This document shows, one piece after another, positions 33,120 through 41,991 of a stretch of DNA of 64,000 nucleotides. The notes beneath the pieces were generated by a model. That model was not told the origin of the DNA. It did no database searches and saw nothing but the letters and a program-made list of their open reading frames with translations. Source of the DNA: Rikenellaceae bacterium. GTDB lineage: Bacteria; Bacteroidota; Bacteroidia; Bacteroidales; Rikenellaceae. The stretch is taken from positions 496,001 to 560,000 of the forward strand of contig CABJAJ010000001.1 in NCBI GenBank assembly GCA_902363575.1, given 5' to 3'. The translations under genes and the position numbers were made by a program. Position 1 is the first letter of the stretch. Every line of letters starts with the position of its first letter.

Positions 33120-35429
33120 TCAGAAGGAAATTTTGGCCCCAACGAACCAGCTGCGGGGGAGCGAAGGGCCGTAAACATAGCCCGAGTCGCGATCGACACC
33201 CCGGTCGAAATCATCCTGGTAGGCATCGAAGAGGTTTTGCACGCCTCCGTAGAGCTGGAGGCCGATCTCCTTGTAGATGCGGAATTCGTAGGAGAACCGC
33301 ACGTTCATGTCGAAGAACTGGGGCGTGGTGACGGCCCGGTCGATCGAGGTGCCCGAGCCCGCCATGTGCTGTACGAGCATCTGTCCCGTATAGGTGCCCG
33401 AGAGGGCCGCCGTAAATCCCCGCAAGGGGGTGAGCGTCGCCGTGAAGTAGCCATAGGTGTTCGGCGTGCGGAACATCTTGCGCTCGGGGGGCACGAGCGT
33501 GTTTTCGCTCCATTGCTCGGGCCGTTTGTAGCGGCTCTGTTGCAGGGTGACGCCCGCCTGAATCTCCAGCCAGCGGGTGAGGCCCGCCCGTCCTTCGATG
33601 TTGATGCCCATTACGCGCGCCCCCGATCCGTTGTAACGCTCCTTGACCACGCTCCCGTCCGGGGCGGGAGTATCCAGCTCGCGCAGGGCGAAAACGTCGT
33701 CGAGGGTGGTGTAGAAGCCCTCGACGATCAGGTTGGTCTGCACGCTGCCGAAACTCCGGTAGAAGTCGGCCGAGACGCTCACGCTGTGCGAGCGCTCCTC
33801 CTTCAGGTCGTCGGCCAGGCGGATGCGCACCCGCTCGCCGCCTACGATGGCGATGTGCATGTCCTCGTCGAACGCCTGTGGAGCCCGGAATCCGCTCGCG
33901 TAGCTCACGCGGAAGCTGATGTCGGGAATCGGGTTGAAACGCAGGTTGGCGCGGGGGCTGAAGATCACATGGTCGATCCGGTTGTGCTTGTCCAGCCGTC
34001 CGCCCACCAGCAGCGACCATTTGTCGTTCTTCCACTCGTTCTGCAGATAGGCGCTCACGATGTGGACGGTCTGTGCCGTGCGGTGGTCGTAACCGAGGGA
34101 CTCGTCCAGCAGGTCGTTGTAGCTGTACTCCGCACCGAGCGTCAGCTCCGAGGGCATGAACAGCAAGCGGTCGAACGTGCGGACGTATTGTCCGCCGGCG
34201 GCGACGGTCAGGTCATGGGTCGTGCCGTAGGCGTTGGGGTCACGCCGGCTGCCGTAATAGCTTTTGCGATCGGTGTTCTGAAACGAGGCGTAGAGGTTGT
34301 AGCGGTTGCGGAAGTCGCGCGACGAGGCGTCGAAAGAGAGGCTGCCGGCGTTGATGCTGTGGTCGGTCTGTTCGGCGATGAGCGCCTCGTGCGGCGGCCT
34401 GCCGGTCTGGTCGCCGCCCCGGCGGTACTCCTGAACGCCGTTGTACTGCATGGTCAGCCGCGAGTAGCTGCCCGTGCGCAGGAACGAGCGGAGTCCCGCC
34501 GAGATGGATTGCAGCACCGGAATCTCGGTGAAGCCGTCGCCGTCGTGGTCGTAACCCGAGCGGTGGCGGTTTTGGCCGAAGACGTAAAGCCCGGCCTTGC
34601 CGCTGTCGGTGACCAGCGAGGCGTTGAGCGAGGTGACGTTGTCGTAGGAGCCGCTGCCGCCCAGAGCGGTCAGGGTGTGCGACGCCTGCGCGGAGTTGCG
34701 CAGCGGATCGCGCGTGATGATGTTGATGGTGCCGCCGATGGCCGAGGAGCCGTAGAGCGCCGATCCGCCGCCCCGCATCACCTCCACCCGCTCGATCATG
34801 TTGGCGGGAATCTGCTCGAGTCCGTAAACCCCCGTGAGGGCCGAAAAGACCGGGTGGGAGTCCACGAGAATCTGGGAGTAGTGGCCGTCCAGCCCGTTGA
34901 TGCGCACCTGCGTGAAGCCGCAGTTCTGGCAGTCGTCCTCCACGCGCACCCCCGGCTGGAAGGCGAGCCCCTGCGCCAGACACGAGGCGTTGGCGACCTC
35001 GAACAGCTCGGGCGTAAGGATATTGACCAGCGCGGGGGCTTCGCGCCGTTTGGTGGCGTTGCGGTTGGCCGAAACCACCACCTCGTCCAGGGTGATGCGG
35101 CTCTCTTCGACCGCGAAGTTCAGCTCCGCCGTCTGGCCCGCCTGCACGGTAATGATCTTCTCTGCGGGGGCATAGCCCATGGCCCGCACTTCGACGGTGA
35201 ATTGGCCGACGGGCAGGTTTTTGAAAAAGTAGTGGCCCGTGGCGTCGGTGGTGGTGCCGATGGTCGTCCCCTTGAGACCGAGTGTCGCGTAGGGCAGGTG
35301 TTCGCCCGTGCGTTTGTCCACCACGTGGCCGTAGAGGTTGGCGTCGCTCCTGCGGGGCGCCGTTTCGTCCGCCCACAGGGCGGTGTCGAGGCACAGCATT
35401 AGGCTGGCCCAAAGAATGATGTGTTTCAT
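33120..35429 (-). CDS. TonB-dependent outer-membrane receptor
   Basis: A 769-aa receptor. A signal peptide (1-23) leads to a carboxypeptidase-regulatory-like domain (LYGHVVDKRTGEHLPYATLGLKGT), the TonB box/plug (VNILTPELFEVANASCLAQGLAFQPGVRVEDDCQNCGFTQVRINGL, VEVMRGGGSALYGSSAIGGTINII) and a 22-strand barrel ending RSWFVGAKISF. The CQNCG loop marks a Bacteroidota subgroup often found with metal-acquisition genes. The upstream small Cys/His protein supports metal or metallophore uptake, but the substrate is inferred. The start at 35429 gives the signal peptide; the longer upstream frame does not. Confidence 0.93.
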   Translation of the reverse strand: MKHIILWASLMLCLDTALWADETAPRRSDANLYGHVVDKRTGEHLPYATLGLKGTTIGTTTDATGHYFFKNLPVGQFTVEVRAMGYAPAEKIITVQAGQTAELNFAVEESRITLDEVVVSANRNATKRREAPALVNILTPELFEVANASCLAQGLAFQPGVRVEDDCQNCGFTQVRINGLDGHYSQILVDSHPVFSALTGVYGLEQIPANMIERVEVMRGGGSALYGSSAIGGTINIITRDPLRNSAQASHTLTALGGSGSYDNVTSLNASLVTDSGKAGLYVFGQNRHRSGYDHDGDGFTEIPVLQSISAGLRSFLRTGSYSRLTMQYNGVQEYRRGGDQTGRPPHEALIAEQTDHSINAGSLSFDASSRDFRNRYNLYASFQNTDRKSYYGSRRDPNAYGTTHDLTVAAGGQYVRTFDRLLFMPSELTLGAEYSYNDLLDESLGYDHRTAQTVHIVSAYLQNEWKNDKWSLLVGGRLDKHNRIDHVIFSPRANLRFNPIPDISFRVSYASGFRAPQAFDEDMHIAIVGGERVRIRLADDLKEERSHSVSVSADFYRSFGSVQTNLIVEGFYTTLDDVFALRELDTPAPDGSVVKERYNGSGARVMGINIEGRAGLTRWLEIQAGVTLQQSRYKRPEQWSENTLVPPERKMFRTPNTYGYFTATLTPLRGFTAALSGTYTGQMLVQHMAGSGTSIDRAVTTPQFFDMNVRFSYEFRIYKEIGLQLYGGVQNLFDAYQDDFDRGVDRDSGYVYGPSLPRSWFVGAKISF

Positions 35430-35520
35430 GTTTCCGGAAATTTGGGTTGTGCTGCACGCGTGCGCGGCGATCCGATCTGCCGTTTGTGCGTGCGGATTGC
35501 GACCGGGGATGCCGGTCCTG

Positions 35521-35853
35521 TCAGCGGAAAAGTCCGGAAACGGGCGGGGCCCGCAGGGAGGGGAGGGCGGTGCGTCCTGCGACCGCATGCGTCTCGGGCG
35601 CTGCCGGGGCGGACCCCAGAAGCGTCAGGCAGGTGACAAGCAGGACGGGTTCCGTGTGGAGGCAGGAGAAGAACTGAAAATGGCAGACCGGACAGTCGTC
35701 CACGATCGTGGTTCGCGTCTGGTCGCTGCGGGTCTGCTCGAGCGCCCGGTAATAGGCATCGGGATGGGTGTGGAGCACCTTGCCCGCATGTGCCGTCACG
35801 AGGATCAGCAGCAGGGCAAGCGCGTTGAGGAATTTTGTTCCGTGCCTTTTCAT
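35521..35853 (-). CDS. small secreted Cys/His protein, DUF2946-like
   Basis: A 110-aa protein with a signal peptide (~1-23), HTHPD, then CPVCH (Cys54, Cys57, His58), a further Cys and His (FSCLHTEP), a hydrophobic segment and a short LRAPPV end. The His/Cys pattern and the APP end resemble the DUF2946 family, small proteins often near metal (copper) receptors. It starts about 4 bases after the predicted transcription start and 91 bases upstream of the TonB receptor, so it is likely its operon partner. Confidence 0.65.
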   Translation of the reverse strand: MKRHGTKFLNALALLLILVTAHAGKVLHTHPDAYYRALEQTRSDQTRTTIVDDCPVCHFQFFSCLHTEPVLLVTCLTLLGSAPAAPETHAVAGRTALPSLRAPPVSGLFR

Positions 35854-35862
35854 AGCGACGGA

Positions 35863-35894
35863 CAAAGATAGCAAGAAAAGCGGGCTGCCGCAAG
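35863..35894 (-). promoter_or_regulatory. promoter of the Cys/His protein-TonB receptor operon
   Basis: CTTG (35891-35894), 20 bases, TATCTTTG (35863-35870) on the minus strand; no palindrome of the Fur type was recognised. Confidence 0.65.
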
Positions 35895-35968
35895 ACAACC
35901 CGTTGAATTTACCCGTTATCCGGGATATGTATGCCGCGATTTACCCGTTCGAGGGGATTCGCCGCGTC

Positions 35969-36445
35969 TCAGATGTTGATGTCGAGAATCTCGAAGTGGA
36001 TGGTGCCGGCCGGAACGCATACATCGACCCGGTCGCCTTTGCGACGGCCCAGCAACGCTTTGGCGATGGGGGTGCCGATAGCCAGCTTGCCCTCCTTGAG
36101 GTTGGCTTCGTTTTCGGAAACGATGGTGTAGCACATCTGCTTGCCCGTGTTGTGGTTGAGCAGGGTCACTTTACTCAGGATCTGAACCTTGCTCTTGTCG
36201 ATCTTCGTCTCGTCGATCACCCGTGCATTGGCGATGGTGTCCTCCAGCTTGGCGATGCGCATTTCGAGCAAGCCCTGCGCTTCGCGTGCGGCGTCGTACT
36301 CGGCGTTTTCCGACAGGTCGCCTTTGTCGCGCGCCTCGGCGATGGCCGCCGAGATCGCCGGACGCTCCACAGAACGCATGTGGTCGAGTTCGTCCCTGAG
36401 TTTTTTGTAGCCTTCGGCCGTCAGATAAATGATCTCTTTTGCCAT
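35969..36445 (-). CDS. greA: transcription elongation factor GreA
   Basis: A 158-aa factor that rescues backtracked RNA polymerase. The N-terminal coiled coil has the acidic tip (ARDKGDLSENAEYDAAREAQG) that reaches the active site; the C-terminal domain (TGKQMCYTIVSENEANLKEGKLAIGTPIAKALLGRRKGD) binds the polymerase rim. Its leader contains a hairpin. Confidence 0.97.
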   Translation of the reverse strand: MAKEIIYLTAEGYKKLRDELDHMRSVERPAISAAIAEARDKGDLSENAEYDAAREAQGLLEMRIAKLEDTIANARVIDETKIDKSKVQILSKVTLLNHNTGKQMCYTIVSENEANLKEGKLAIGTPIAKALLGRRKGDRVDVCVPAGTIHFEILDINI

Positions 36446-36473
36446 AGTTTCATCACAGAAAAAAACAAGAATC

Positions 36474-36491
36474 CTAACCGGTTAAGGTTAG
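36474..36491 (-). promoter_or_regulatory. hairpin in the greA leader
   Basis: On the minus strand CTAACC-TTAACC-GGTTAG can fold; it lies within the ~60-base leader, about 15 bases after the predicted transcription start. Confidence 0.5.
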
Positions 36492-36512
36492 AACCCCGTA
36501 ACATTAGTATTA

Positions 36513-36544
36513 CAAAGGTAGAAAGTTAAATCTGAAATTCCAAA
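36513..36544 (-). promoter_or_regulatory. promoter of greA
   Basis: TTTG (36541-36544), 20 bases, TACCTTTG (36513-36520) on the minus strand. Confidence 0.75.
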
Positions 36545-36579
36545 TATTTTTTGGCATAGAGTGTGCCATTCTGCGCCGC

Positions 36580-37923
36580 ATGAAATGGGTTTTTGCGGTT
36601 TATTCGGCGATTGTCGTGGCGGTCGTCGTGCATGTGCTGCGTCGTAAGCGGGTGCCTTCGGTCGCTGCGGCATGGGCCCTGACCGTGATCCTGTTTCCCG
36701 TGGCGGGGATGCTGCTTTACCTGCTGGCCGGATACCGGAGGCGTGAGGGACAGGCCCGCCCGGAGCAGGATCGGCGCGGCCGCCGGCCGCTCGAAACCCT
36801 CCTTCTGCGCGAATGCGGTTCCGAGCCGACCCTCAACAACCGCATCAGCCTGCTCCATAACGGCAACAACGCATTCTCGGCGTTGATCGCTTCGTTGCAA
36901 CGGGCCTCCCGCTCGATCCACATGGAATATTACATCTTCCGCGACGACCGCATCGGCCGCACGATCTCGGATATTCTCATGCGCAAGGCGCGTTCCGGAG
37001 TGGAGGTGCGGGTGATCTACGATGCGATCGGCTCGTGGGGGCTGAGCCGGCGTGCGATCCGCTGTCTCAGGGACGCCGGCGTACGGATCTTCCCGTTCCG
37101 ACCCCTCCGGTTTCCCTGGTTCCGTGCCGGGGTGGGGTGCCGCAACCACCGGAAAATCGTTGTCGTCGATGGAAAAACCGCCTATTTGGGTGGCATAAAT
37201 ATTGCCAAATATTACCTCGACGGAGACGATCTGGGCAAGTGGAGGGACGAACACCTGCGCATCGAAGGCGATGCCGTCGCCGACCTCCAGCGCCTCTTCG
37301 CAGCGGATTGGCAGCGCGTGGGCGGGGAAGCGATGCGGGTCGAGGAATACCTCGCGGGGCACGGCGTGAGCGGGCAGGTGCCCATTCAGATCGCCTGGGC
37401 GGAGGAGGGCCCTTCGCGGTGCGCCCTGACGGACGCGTTCGCTGCGGCAATCCTCGCAGCGCGGCAGAGGGTGCGCATCTGCTCCCCCTATTTCATGCCG
37501 CCGCCTCTGGTGATGGACGCCATCCGCATCGCGGCGCGCAGCGGCGTACAGGTGGAGGTGATGGTGCCCGCATCGAGCGACTCGCACTTCACCGACCTGG
37601 TTTCCGAGAGTTTCCTGACGGACCTGCTGGAAGCCGGAGCGGAGGTTTTCCGTTACGGGAAGGGATTTCTACACGCCAAGCTGCTGGTGGTGGACGAGCG
37701 GGTGGCCTCGGTCGGAACGGCCAATATGGATTACCGCAGCCTCGAGGACAACCTCGAGGTGACGGCCTTCATCTACCATCCGCCGACCGTGCGCTCGCTG
37801 GCCGAAACGTTCGACCGGGACCGCGCCGCCTGCACGCGCCTCGATCCGGCGAGTTGGGAGCGGCGCTCGCTGTGGCGCAGCGTGGCGGGGGATTTGATGC
37901 GTCCGCTTGCGCCCCTGCTCTAA
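36580..37923 (+). CDS. cls: cardiolipin synthase (PLD family)
   Basis: A 447-aa membrane enzyme joining two phosphatidylglycerols (or PG and PE) into cardiolipin. Two N-terminal membrane segments (~1-18, 27-48) precede two HKD catalytic motifs: NHRKIVVVDGKTAYLGGINIA and LHAKLLVVDERVASVGTANMD. EYYIFRDDRIG is also typical. It is the first of two cls genes here, convergent with the second across a small outer-membrane protein gene. The two are clearly diverged. Confidence 0.94.
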   Translation: MKWVFAVYSAIVVAVVVHVLRRKRVPSVAAAWALTVILFPVAGMLLYLLAGYRRREGQARPEQDRRGRRPLETLLLRECGSEPTLNNRISLLHNGNNAFSALIASLQRASRSIHMEYYIFRDDRIGRTISDILMRKARSGVEVRVIYDAIGSWGLSRRAIRCLRDAGVRIFPFRPLRFPWFRAGVGCRNHRKIVVVDGKTAYLGGINIAKYYLDGDDLGKWRDEHLRIEGDAVADLQRLFAADWQRVGGEAMRVEEYLAGHGVSGQVPIQIAWAEEGPSRCALTDAFAAAILAARQRVRICSPYFMPPPLVMDAIRIAARSGVQVEVMVPASSDSHFTDLVSESFLTDLLEAGAEVFRYGKGFLHAKLLVVDERVASVGTANMDYRSLEDNLEVTAFIYHPPTVRSLAETFDRDRAACTRLDPASWERRSLWRSVAGDLMRPLAPLL

Positions 37924-37974
37924 GCACCGGCAAAACCGCATGGATTGAAACAGATACTTATTCGGACACGAAAT

Positions 37975-38586
37975 ATGAAACGGATTATGCTTATGGGGCT
38001 CATGTTGCTGGGGACATGCGTCGCGGCCCATGCCCAGTGCCTGCGGGTCGGCGTGCGCGGCGGCGTCAACACGGTGGATTATTCCGTGGCGCCCGTCACC
38101 GTCGGCGCCGCGACGTTTTCGGCGGGAAACGCCAAAGTCGGTTACGAGGCCGGACTGCTGCTGCGCTTCCGCCTGGCGAAACACCTCCACCTCCAGTCGG
38201 GGCTGAACTACCAGTTCAATCCCTATGCGTTCCGGGTAGGCGGCAATGCCCACGGACGGATCACCATCGATGCGCGGCGTTTGGAAATTCCCGTCGAGCT
38301 GGGGCTGAACTTCGGCGTGCTGCGTCTGTTCGCAGGGCCCGTTTTTCGGGTCGCCCAGTGGCAGAAGAGCAGTGTCCCCCGGTTGCTCAGGGTCAAATTC
38401 AACGATTCGGACATCGCCCTCACCGGCGGCGCGGGACTTCACATCCGCAGGTTTTTCATCGACTTCCGCGTCACCGGCTACCCGTGGTCGAACCTCCGCA
38501 ACACCTTTTACTCGGGCGACGCCTCGGCGCGCGTGAAAGTGCGCCGCAATCTGCTTTACGGCGGATCGGTCGGCTTCTATTTCTGA
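37975..38586 (+). CDS. small outer-membrane beta-barrel protein
   Basis: A 203-aa protein with a signal peptide (~1-21, ends AHA) and alternating strands (CLRVGVRGGVNTVDY, GYEAGLLLRFRLAKHLHLQSGLNYQF) ending NLLYGGSVGFYF, as in the porin-family/OmpW-like eight-stranded barrels of Bacteroidota. It starts 51 bases after cls and is likely cotranscribed. A TTG at 37945 in frame is a less likely start. Function unknown. Confidence 0.78.
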   Translation: MKRIMLMGLMLLGTCVAAHAQCLRVGVRGGVNTVDYSVAPVTVGAATFSAGNAKVGYEAGLLLRFRLAKHLHLQSGLNYQFNPYAFRVGGNAHGRITIDARRLEIPVELGLNFGVLRLFAGPVFRVAQWQKSSVPRLLRVKFNDSDIALTGGAGLHIRRFFIDFRVTGYPWSNLRNTFYSGDASARVKVRRNLLYGGSVGFYF

Positions 38587-38660
38587 TCCGGGGGCGGTGT
38601 CCCGTACATCGGGTGCGGATTCATGCGTCCGCTGCCGCGGATGCGGTCCGGATTCGGGTC

Positions 38661-40079
38661 TCAGAGCAGCGGGGAGAACATCCGCATGAAGGATTCCGCC
38701 AGCCGCAGACGCCGGGGGCGGCGGAACCACTGCTGCGGCACGAGCGGCTTGCAGTCTTTCAGGTCGTCTTCGAAGATCCGCTCCATTCGCTGTGCGAAAT
38801 CCTCGTCATAGACGAATGCGTTGATTTCGAAATTGTGCTCGAAGCTCCGGAAGTCCATGTTGGCCGATCCGACGGCCGTCAGGGTACCGTCGATCACCAG
38901 CAGCTTGGCGTGCAGGAAGCCCACCGTGTAGAAAAACACCTTGACTCCAGCCCGGACCATGTCGTCGATGAAGGAGTGTACGGCCCGGTCCACCGCTTTC
39001 GAGTCGGACCGCTCGGGCAGCATCAGCCTTACGTCGATGCCCCCCAGCGCTGCCGTTTGCAGGGCGGTGTTGAGCCCTTCGGAGGGCAAGAAATAGGGGG
39101 TTTGGATGAAGATGCGCCGCTTGGCGTTGGCGATGGCGAAGGTAAAAGCCTGCAACAGCGTTCGCCACGGCCCGAACGGGCCGCTGGTGGCGACCTGCAG
39201 GGCCGAGGCGTTGTACTCCTCGGCCGGAGGATAGAAAGAGGGGTCGGACAAGAGGGTCTTGTTCGTGGCGGCCCAGTCGATCAGGAAGGCCGACTGAAGC
39301 CCGTAAACCCCTTTGCCCTCGACCTTGAAATGGGTGTCGCGCCATACGCCCCAGCCGGGCCCGTCCACATAGCGGTCGGCGATGTTCATGCCCCCGATGA
39401 ATCCCACGCGGCCATCGATGACGGCCACCTTGCGGTGGTTGCGGTAATTGACCTTGCTGGTGAACATGGGAAACTTGACGTGGAGGAACGCATGGATTTC
39501 GATTCCTTCGCGTCGCATCCGCTCGTAGAACTCCTCTTTCACGCCGCTGTTGCCCACGTCGTCGTACAGCACGCGCACGCGCACCCCTTCGCGTGCCTTG
39601 CGGATCAGGGCCTCCTGTACGCGGCAACCGGTGCGGTCGTCGCGGAAGATGTAGTACTGCAGGTGGATGTGGTGCTTCGCCGCGTCGATTTCCCGCAGCA
39701 GGGCCTCGATCTTGGATCGGCCGTCGGTATAGGGCGTCAGGCGGCTGCCGGGAAGCACCTCCGCGTGGTTGATGTTGATAAGCAGGTTCGAGAGAGGAAC
39801 GTATGGGGCCGGGACGCGACCCCGCTCGCGGCGCAGCGTATCGTGCATCGGGTGCATCATCAACCGCTTGTAGGTGCGGCGCGAGATGATTTTCTGCTTG
39901 CGGAGGTCCTGTCCGAAAAAGAAATAAAAGACCAGCCCGACCACGGGAGCGAGGATCAGGACGATCACCCAGGGAATGGTTTTCAGCGGGTTGCGGTTGC
40001 CGGTGATGATAACCAGGATGACGCCCAGGATGGTCAGGGCGTAAACGACGACGAAGAAAGTGGTCAGAAATTGCTGCAT
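38661..40079 (-). CDS. cls: second cardiolipin synthase (PLD family)
   Basis: A 472-aa paralogue with two membrane segments (MQQFLTTFFVVVYALTILGVIL; TIPWVIVLILAPVVGLVFYFFFG), two HKD motifs (NHRKVAVIDGRVGFIGGMNIADRYVDG, LHAKLLVIDGTLTAVGSANMDFRS) and the typical C-terminal LAESFMRMFSPLL. Having two synthases suggests use under different conditions. Confidence 0.95.
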   Translation of the reverse strand: MQQFLTTFFVVVYALTILGVILVIITGNRNPLKTIPWVIVLILAPVVGLVFYFFFGQDLRKQKIISRRTYKRLMMHPMHDTLRRERGRVPAPYVPLSNLLININHAEVLPGSRLTPYTDGRSKIEALLREIDAAKHHIHLQYYIFRDDRTGCRVQEALIRKAREGVRVRVLYDDVGNSGVKEEFYERMRREGIEIHAFLHVKFPMFTSKVNYRNHRKVAVIDGRVGFIGGMNIADRYVDGPGWGVWRDTHFKVEGKGVYGLQSAFLIDWAATNKTLLSDPSFYPPAEEYNASALQVATSGPFGPWRTLLQAFTFAIANAKRRIFIQTPYFLPSEGLNTALQTAALGGIDVRLMLPERSDSKAVDRAVHSFIDDMVRAGVKVFFYTVGFLHAKLLVIDGTLTAVGSANMDFRSFEHNFEINAFVYDEDFAQRMERIFEDDLKDCKPLVPQQWFRRPRRLRLAESFMRMFSPLL

Positions 40080-40192
40080 ACCGAGGTTTCCGTTTGGTCT
40101 TACCTGTTCCTGCGCGGCGAGCCGCCGGGGAAGCGCCCGTGCCCGACAAACGGGACACCGCAGACGTGTTCCGCATCCGGCGGGCGCTCCCT

Positions 40193-41227
40193 CTACTGCG
40201 CCGGGACGCTGACGGATTCCGGCGCTTTGTCCGCGTCTTCGGGGAAGCGGATCGTGTAGAGCAGGTGTTCGACGCCGTGCATGAAATTGCGTTTGCCCAG
40301 TTTCGGCGAATAGACGTACGCGTCGAAGGTGAAGACCTTGCCGGCGGCCGTATCGACCGTCGAGTAGCTCACGAACGGACCGCCCATGAAATCGCCGTAC
40401 ACATCCCAGAAGCCCCTCAACTCAGCCCACAGGCGGCCTTCGAGACGGAACATCCGGTAGTCGGGCTCATACGCCTCGGAAGTGGTCATGTAGGAGCCGT
40501 CGGAGGGGCCGGGAATCCGCGCAGCGAAGCGGTTGCGGGCATCGAGCAGCGCACCGGGTGACAGCGAGGCCGCGCCCGCATAGGGGTATTGGTAGAGGAA
40601 GAACCCCTGGCTGGCGGTGGGGTATTCGTAAGAGATCCACAGGAAGTCGTCCCCTTCGGAGCGGAGCTTGTAGCCTTGCGGTATGTGCATTTCGACCCCG
40701 AATTTCTGCCGGATAAGCTCCTCCAGTTGGGTGGCACCGAAACGTCGCGCATAATCGACCGTGCGGTCGCGTTCGGTTTTTTCCAGCAGGTAGATCAGGT
40801 TGTCCCGGTTTTCGGACACATACGCCGTGAGCGCCTTTTCCGATGGGCCCTGCAAGGTGAGCACCGCCTGCGGTGCAGCCTCAAGGTCGTACTGCACGGC
40901 GACGGCGGACTTCTGGGCGGCGGGATCGACCACCACCTTGAGGATGTTGCGGTGCTGGACGACCATCCGGGTGAAACCCTGCTCGCTGACGCGATAGAGG
41001 TCGAAATGCGGCTCCGCCTGGCTGAGATAGGGCACCGGGGTGCGCAGCACGGAACGGAGCGTATCGCCCAGCTCGCCATCCCAGAGGCGTTGGTTGCAGA
41101 CCACGATCAACTCGTAGGGCTTCCCCTGGGATGCGGGTTTTTTCTGGTCCGTCAGCGTGCGGAACGCCTTGCAGCCGCCGCCGAGCAGCGATGCCGTCAG
41201 CACGGCCAGGAGGATAATTCGTTTCAT
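40193..41227 (-). CDS. DUF4837 family lipoprotein
   Basis: A 344-aa Bacteroidota lipoprotein (lipobox LLGGGC, Cys19) with the family's features: YELIVVCNQRLWDGELGDTLRSVL near the start, mixed alpha/beta repeats and FMGGPFVSYSTVD to EHLLYTIRF at the end. Role unknown; usually chromosomal and conserved in Bacteroidales. Divergent from the deacetylase gene, with a -7 box TATATTTG at 41253-41260. Confidence 0.85.
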   Translation of the reverse strand: MKRIILLAVLTASLLGGGCKAFRTLTDQKKPASQGKPYELIVVCNQRLWDGELGDTLRSVLRTPVPYLSQAEPHFDLYRVSEQGFTRMVVQHRNILKVVVDPAAQKSAVAVQYDLEAAPQAVLTLQGPSEKALTAYVSENRDNLIYLLEKTERDRTVDYARRFGATQLEELIRQKFGVEMHIPQGYKLRSEGDDFLWISYEYPTASQGFFLYQYPYAGAASLSPGALLDARNRFAARIPGPSDGSYMTTSEAYEPDYRMFRLEGRLWAELRGFWDVYGDFMGGPFVSYSTVDTAAGKVFTFDAYVYSPKLGKRNFMHGVEHLLYTIRFPEDADKAPESVSVPAQ

Positions 41228-41294
41228 GACTGGCTCGGTAGGTTAGTTTTCACAAATATAGCGATAAATTCTGGTAACGTACCCATCTTTTCAT

Positions 41295-41302
41295 TACTTT
41301 TG
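41295..41302 (+). promoter_or_regulatory. -7 box of the deacetylase gene
   Basis: TACTTTTG, 19 bases before the ATG at 41321; the opposing box for the DUF4837 gene is at 41253-41260. Confidence 0.55.
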
Positions 41303-41320
41303 CCAAGCAACGCCGCGCTT

Positions 41321-41929
41321 ATGAGACTCAAACCGCCCAAAATCATCCGACGCCTGCTGCCCGACCTGATCTGGGAGATCGACGATCCGGAGGGGGTTTT
41401 CCTGACCTTTGACGACGGCCCGACGCCCGGTATCACCGAGTGGATTCTCTCGACGCTCGACAAGTACGATGCCAAAGCCACCTTCTTCGTGCTGGGTAAG
41501 AACGTGGAGATGTACCCTGACCTTTACCGCCGGATTCTCGACGCCGGCCACCGGATCGGAAACCACACCTACTCGCACCAGAAGGGGTGGGGGATGAGCC
41601 TCGAGCGGTATATCGAGGACGTGGATTTCGCCAACGATCTGGTGCGTTCCGAGCTTTTCCGCCCGCCCTATGCCCGCATCACCCCGGCGCAGGCGCGTGC
41701 TCTCGGACAGCGTTACAAGCTGGTGATGTGGGACGTTCTTTCGCGCGATTACAACCGGCGGCTTTCGCCCCGCACCTGCCTCAAGAACGTGACCAAATAC
41801 CTCGCCGCCGGGTCGATCGTGGTTTTCCACGACAGCGAAAAATCGTTCCGCAACATGCGCTATGCCCTGCCGCGCACGTTGGAGAAAATCCGCGAGCTGG
41901 GGCTGAAATGCAAATCCATCGGATTGTAA
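41321..41929 (+). CDS. polysaccharide deacetylase (NodB-type)
   Basis: A 202-aa carbohydrate esterase 4-type enzyme. FLTFDDGPTPGI carries the catalytic and metal Asp pair, NHTYSH the metal His pair, FRPPYARI motif 3 and VVFHDSEKS the final catalytic His. There is no signal peptide, so it may act in the cytoplasm or on a membrane-linked substrate. Small Bacteroidota members of this type are common; the substrate (N-acetylated glycan) is inferred. Confidence 0.93.
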   Translation: MRLKPPKIIRRLLPDLIWEIDDPEGVFLTFDDGPTPGITEWILSTLDKYDAKATFFVLGKNVEMYPDLYRRILDAGHRIGNHTYSHQKGWGMSLERYIEDVDFANDLVRSELFRPPYARITPAQARALGQRYKLVMWDVLSRDYNRRLSPRTCLKNVTKYLAAGSIVVFHDSEKSFRNMRYALPRTLEKIRELGLKCKSIGL

Positions 41930-41991
41930 ACGCATCCTCAGCCGGAGTGCCGGCGGATTGCATCCGATCGAATGAAAATGAATCGTAACCG

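Noticed and set aside
32769..35402. An 877-codon plus-strand frame antisense to the TonB receptor
   Set aside because: Antisense shadow of a clear receptor gene; no domain recognised.
37035..40259. A 1074-codon plus-strand open frame across both cls genes
   Set aside because: It overlaps well-supported genes in other frames and on the other strand, has no family motifs and is Arg/Gly/Ala-rich, as expected for shadow frames in GC-rich DNA.
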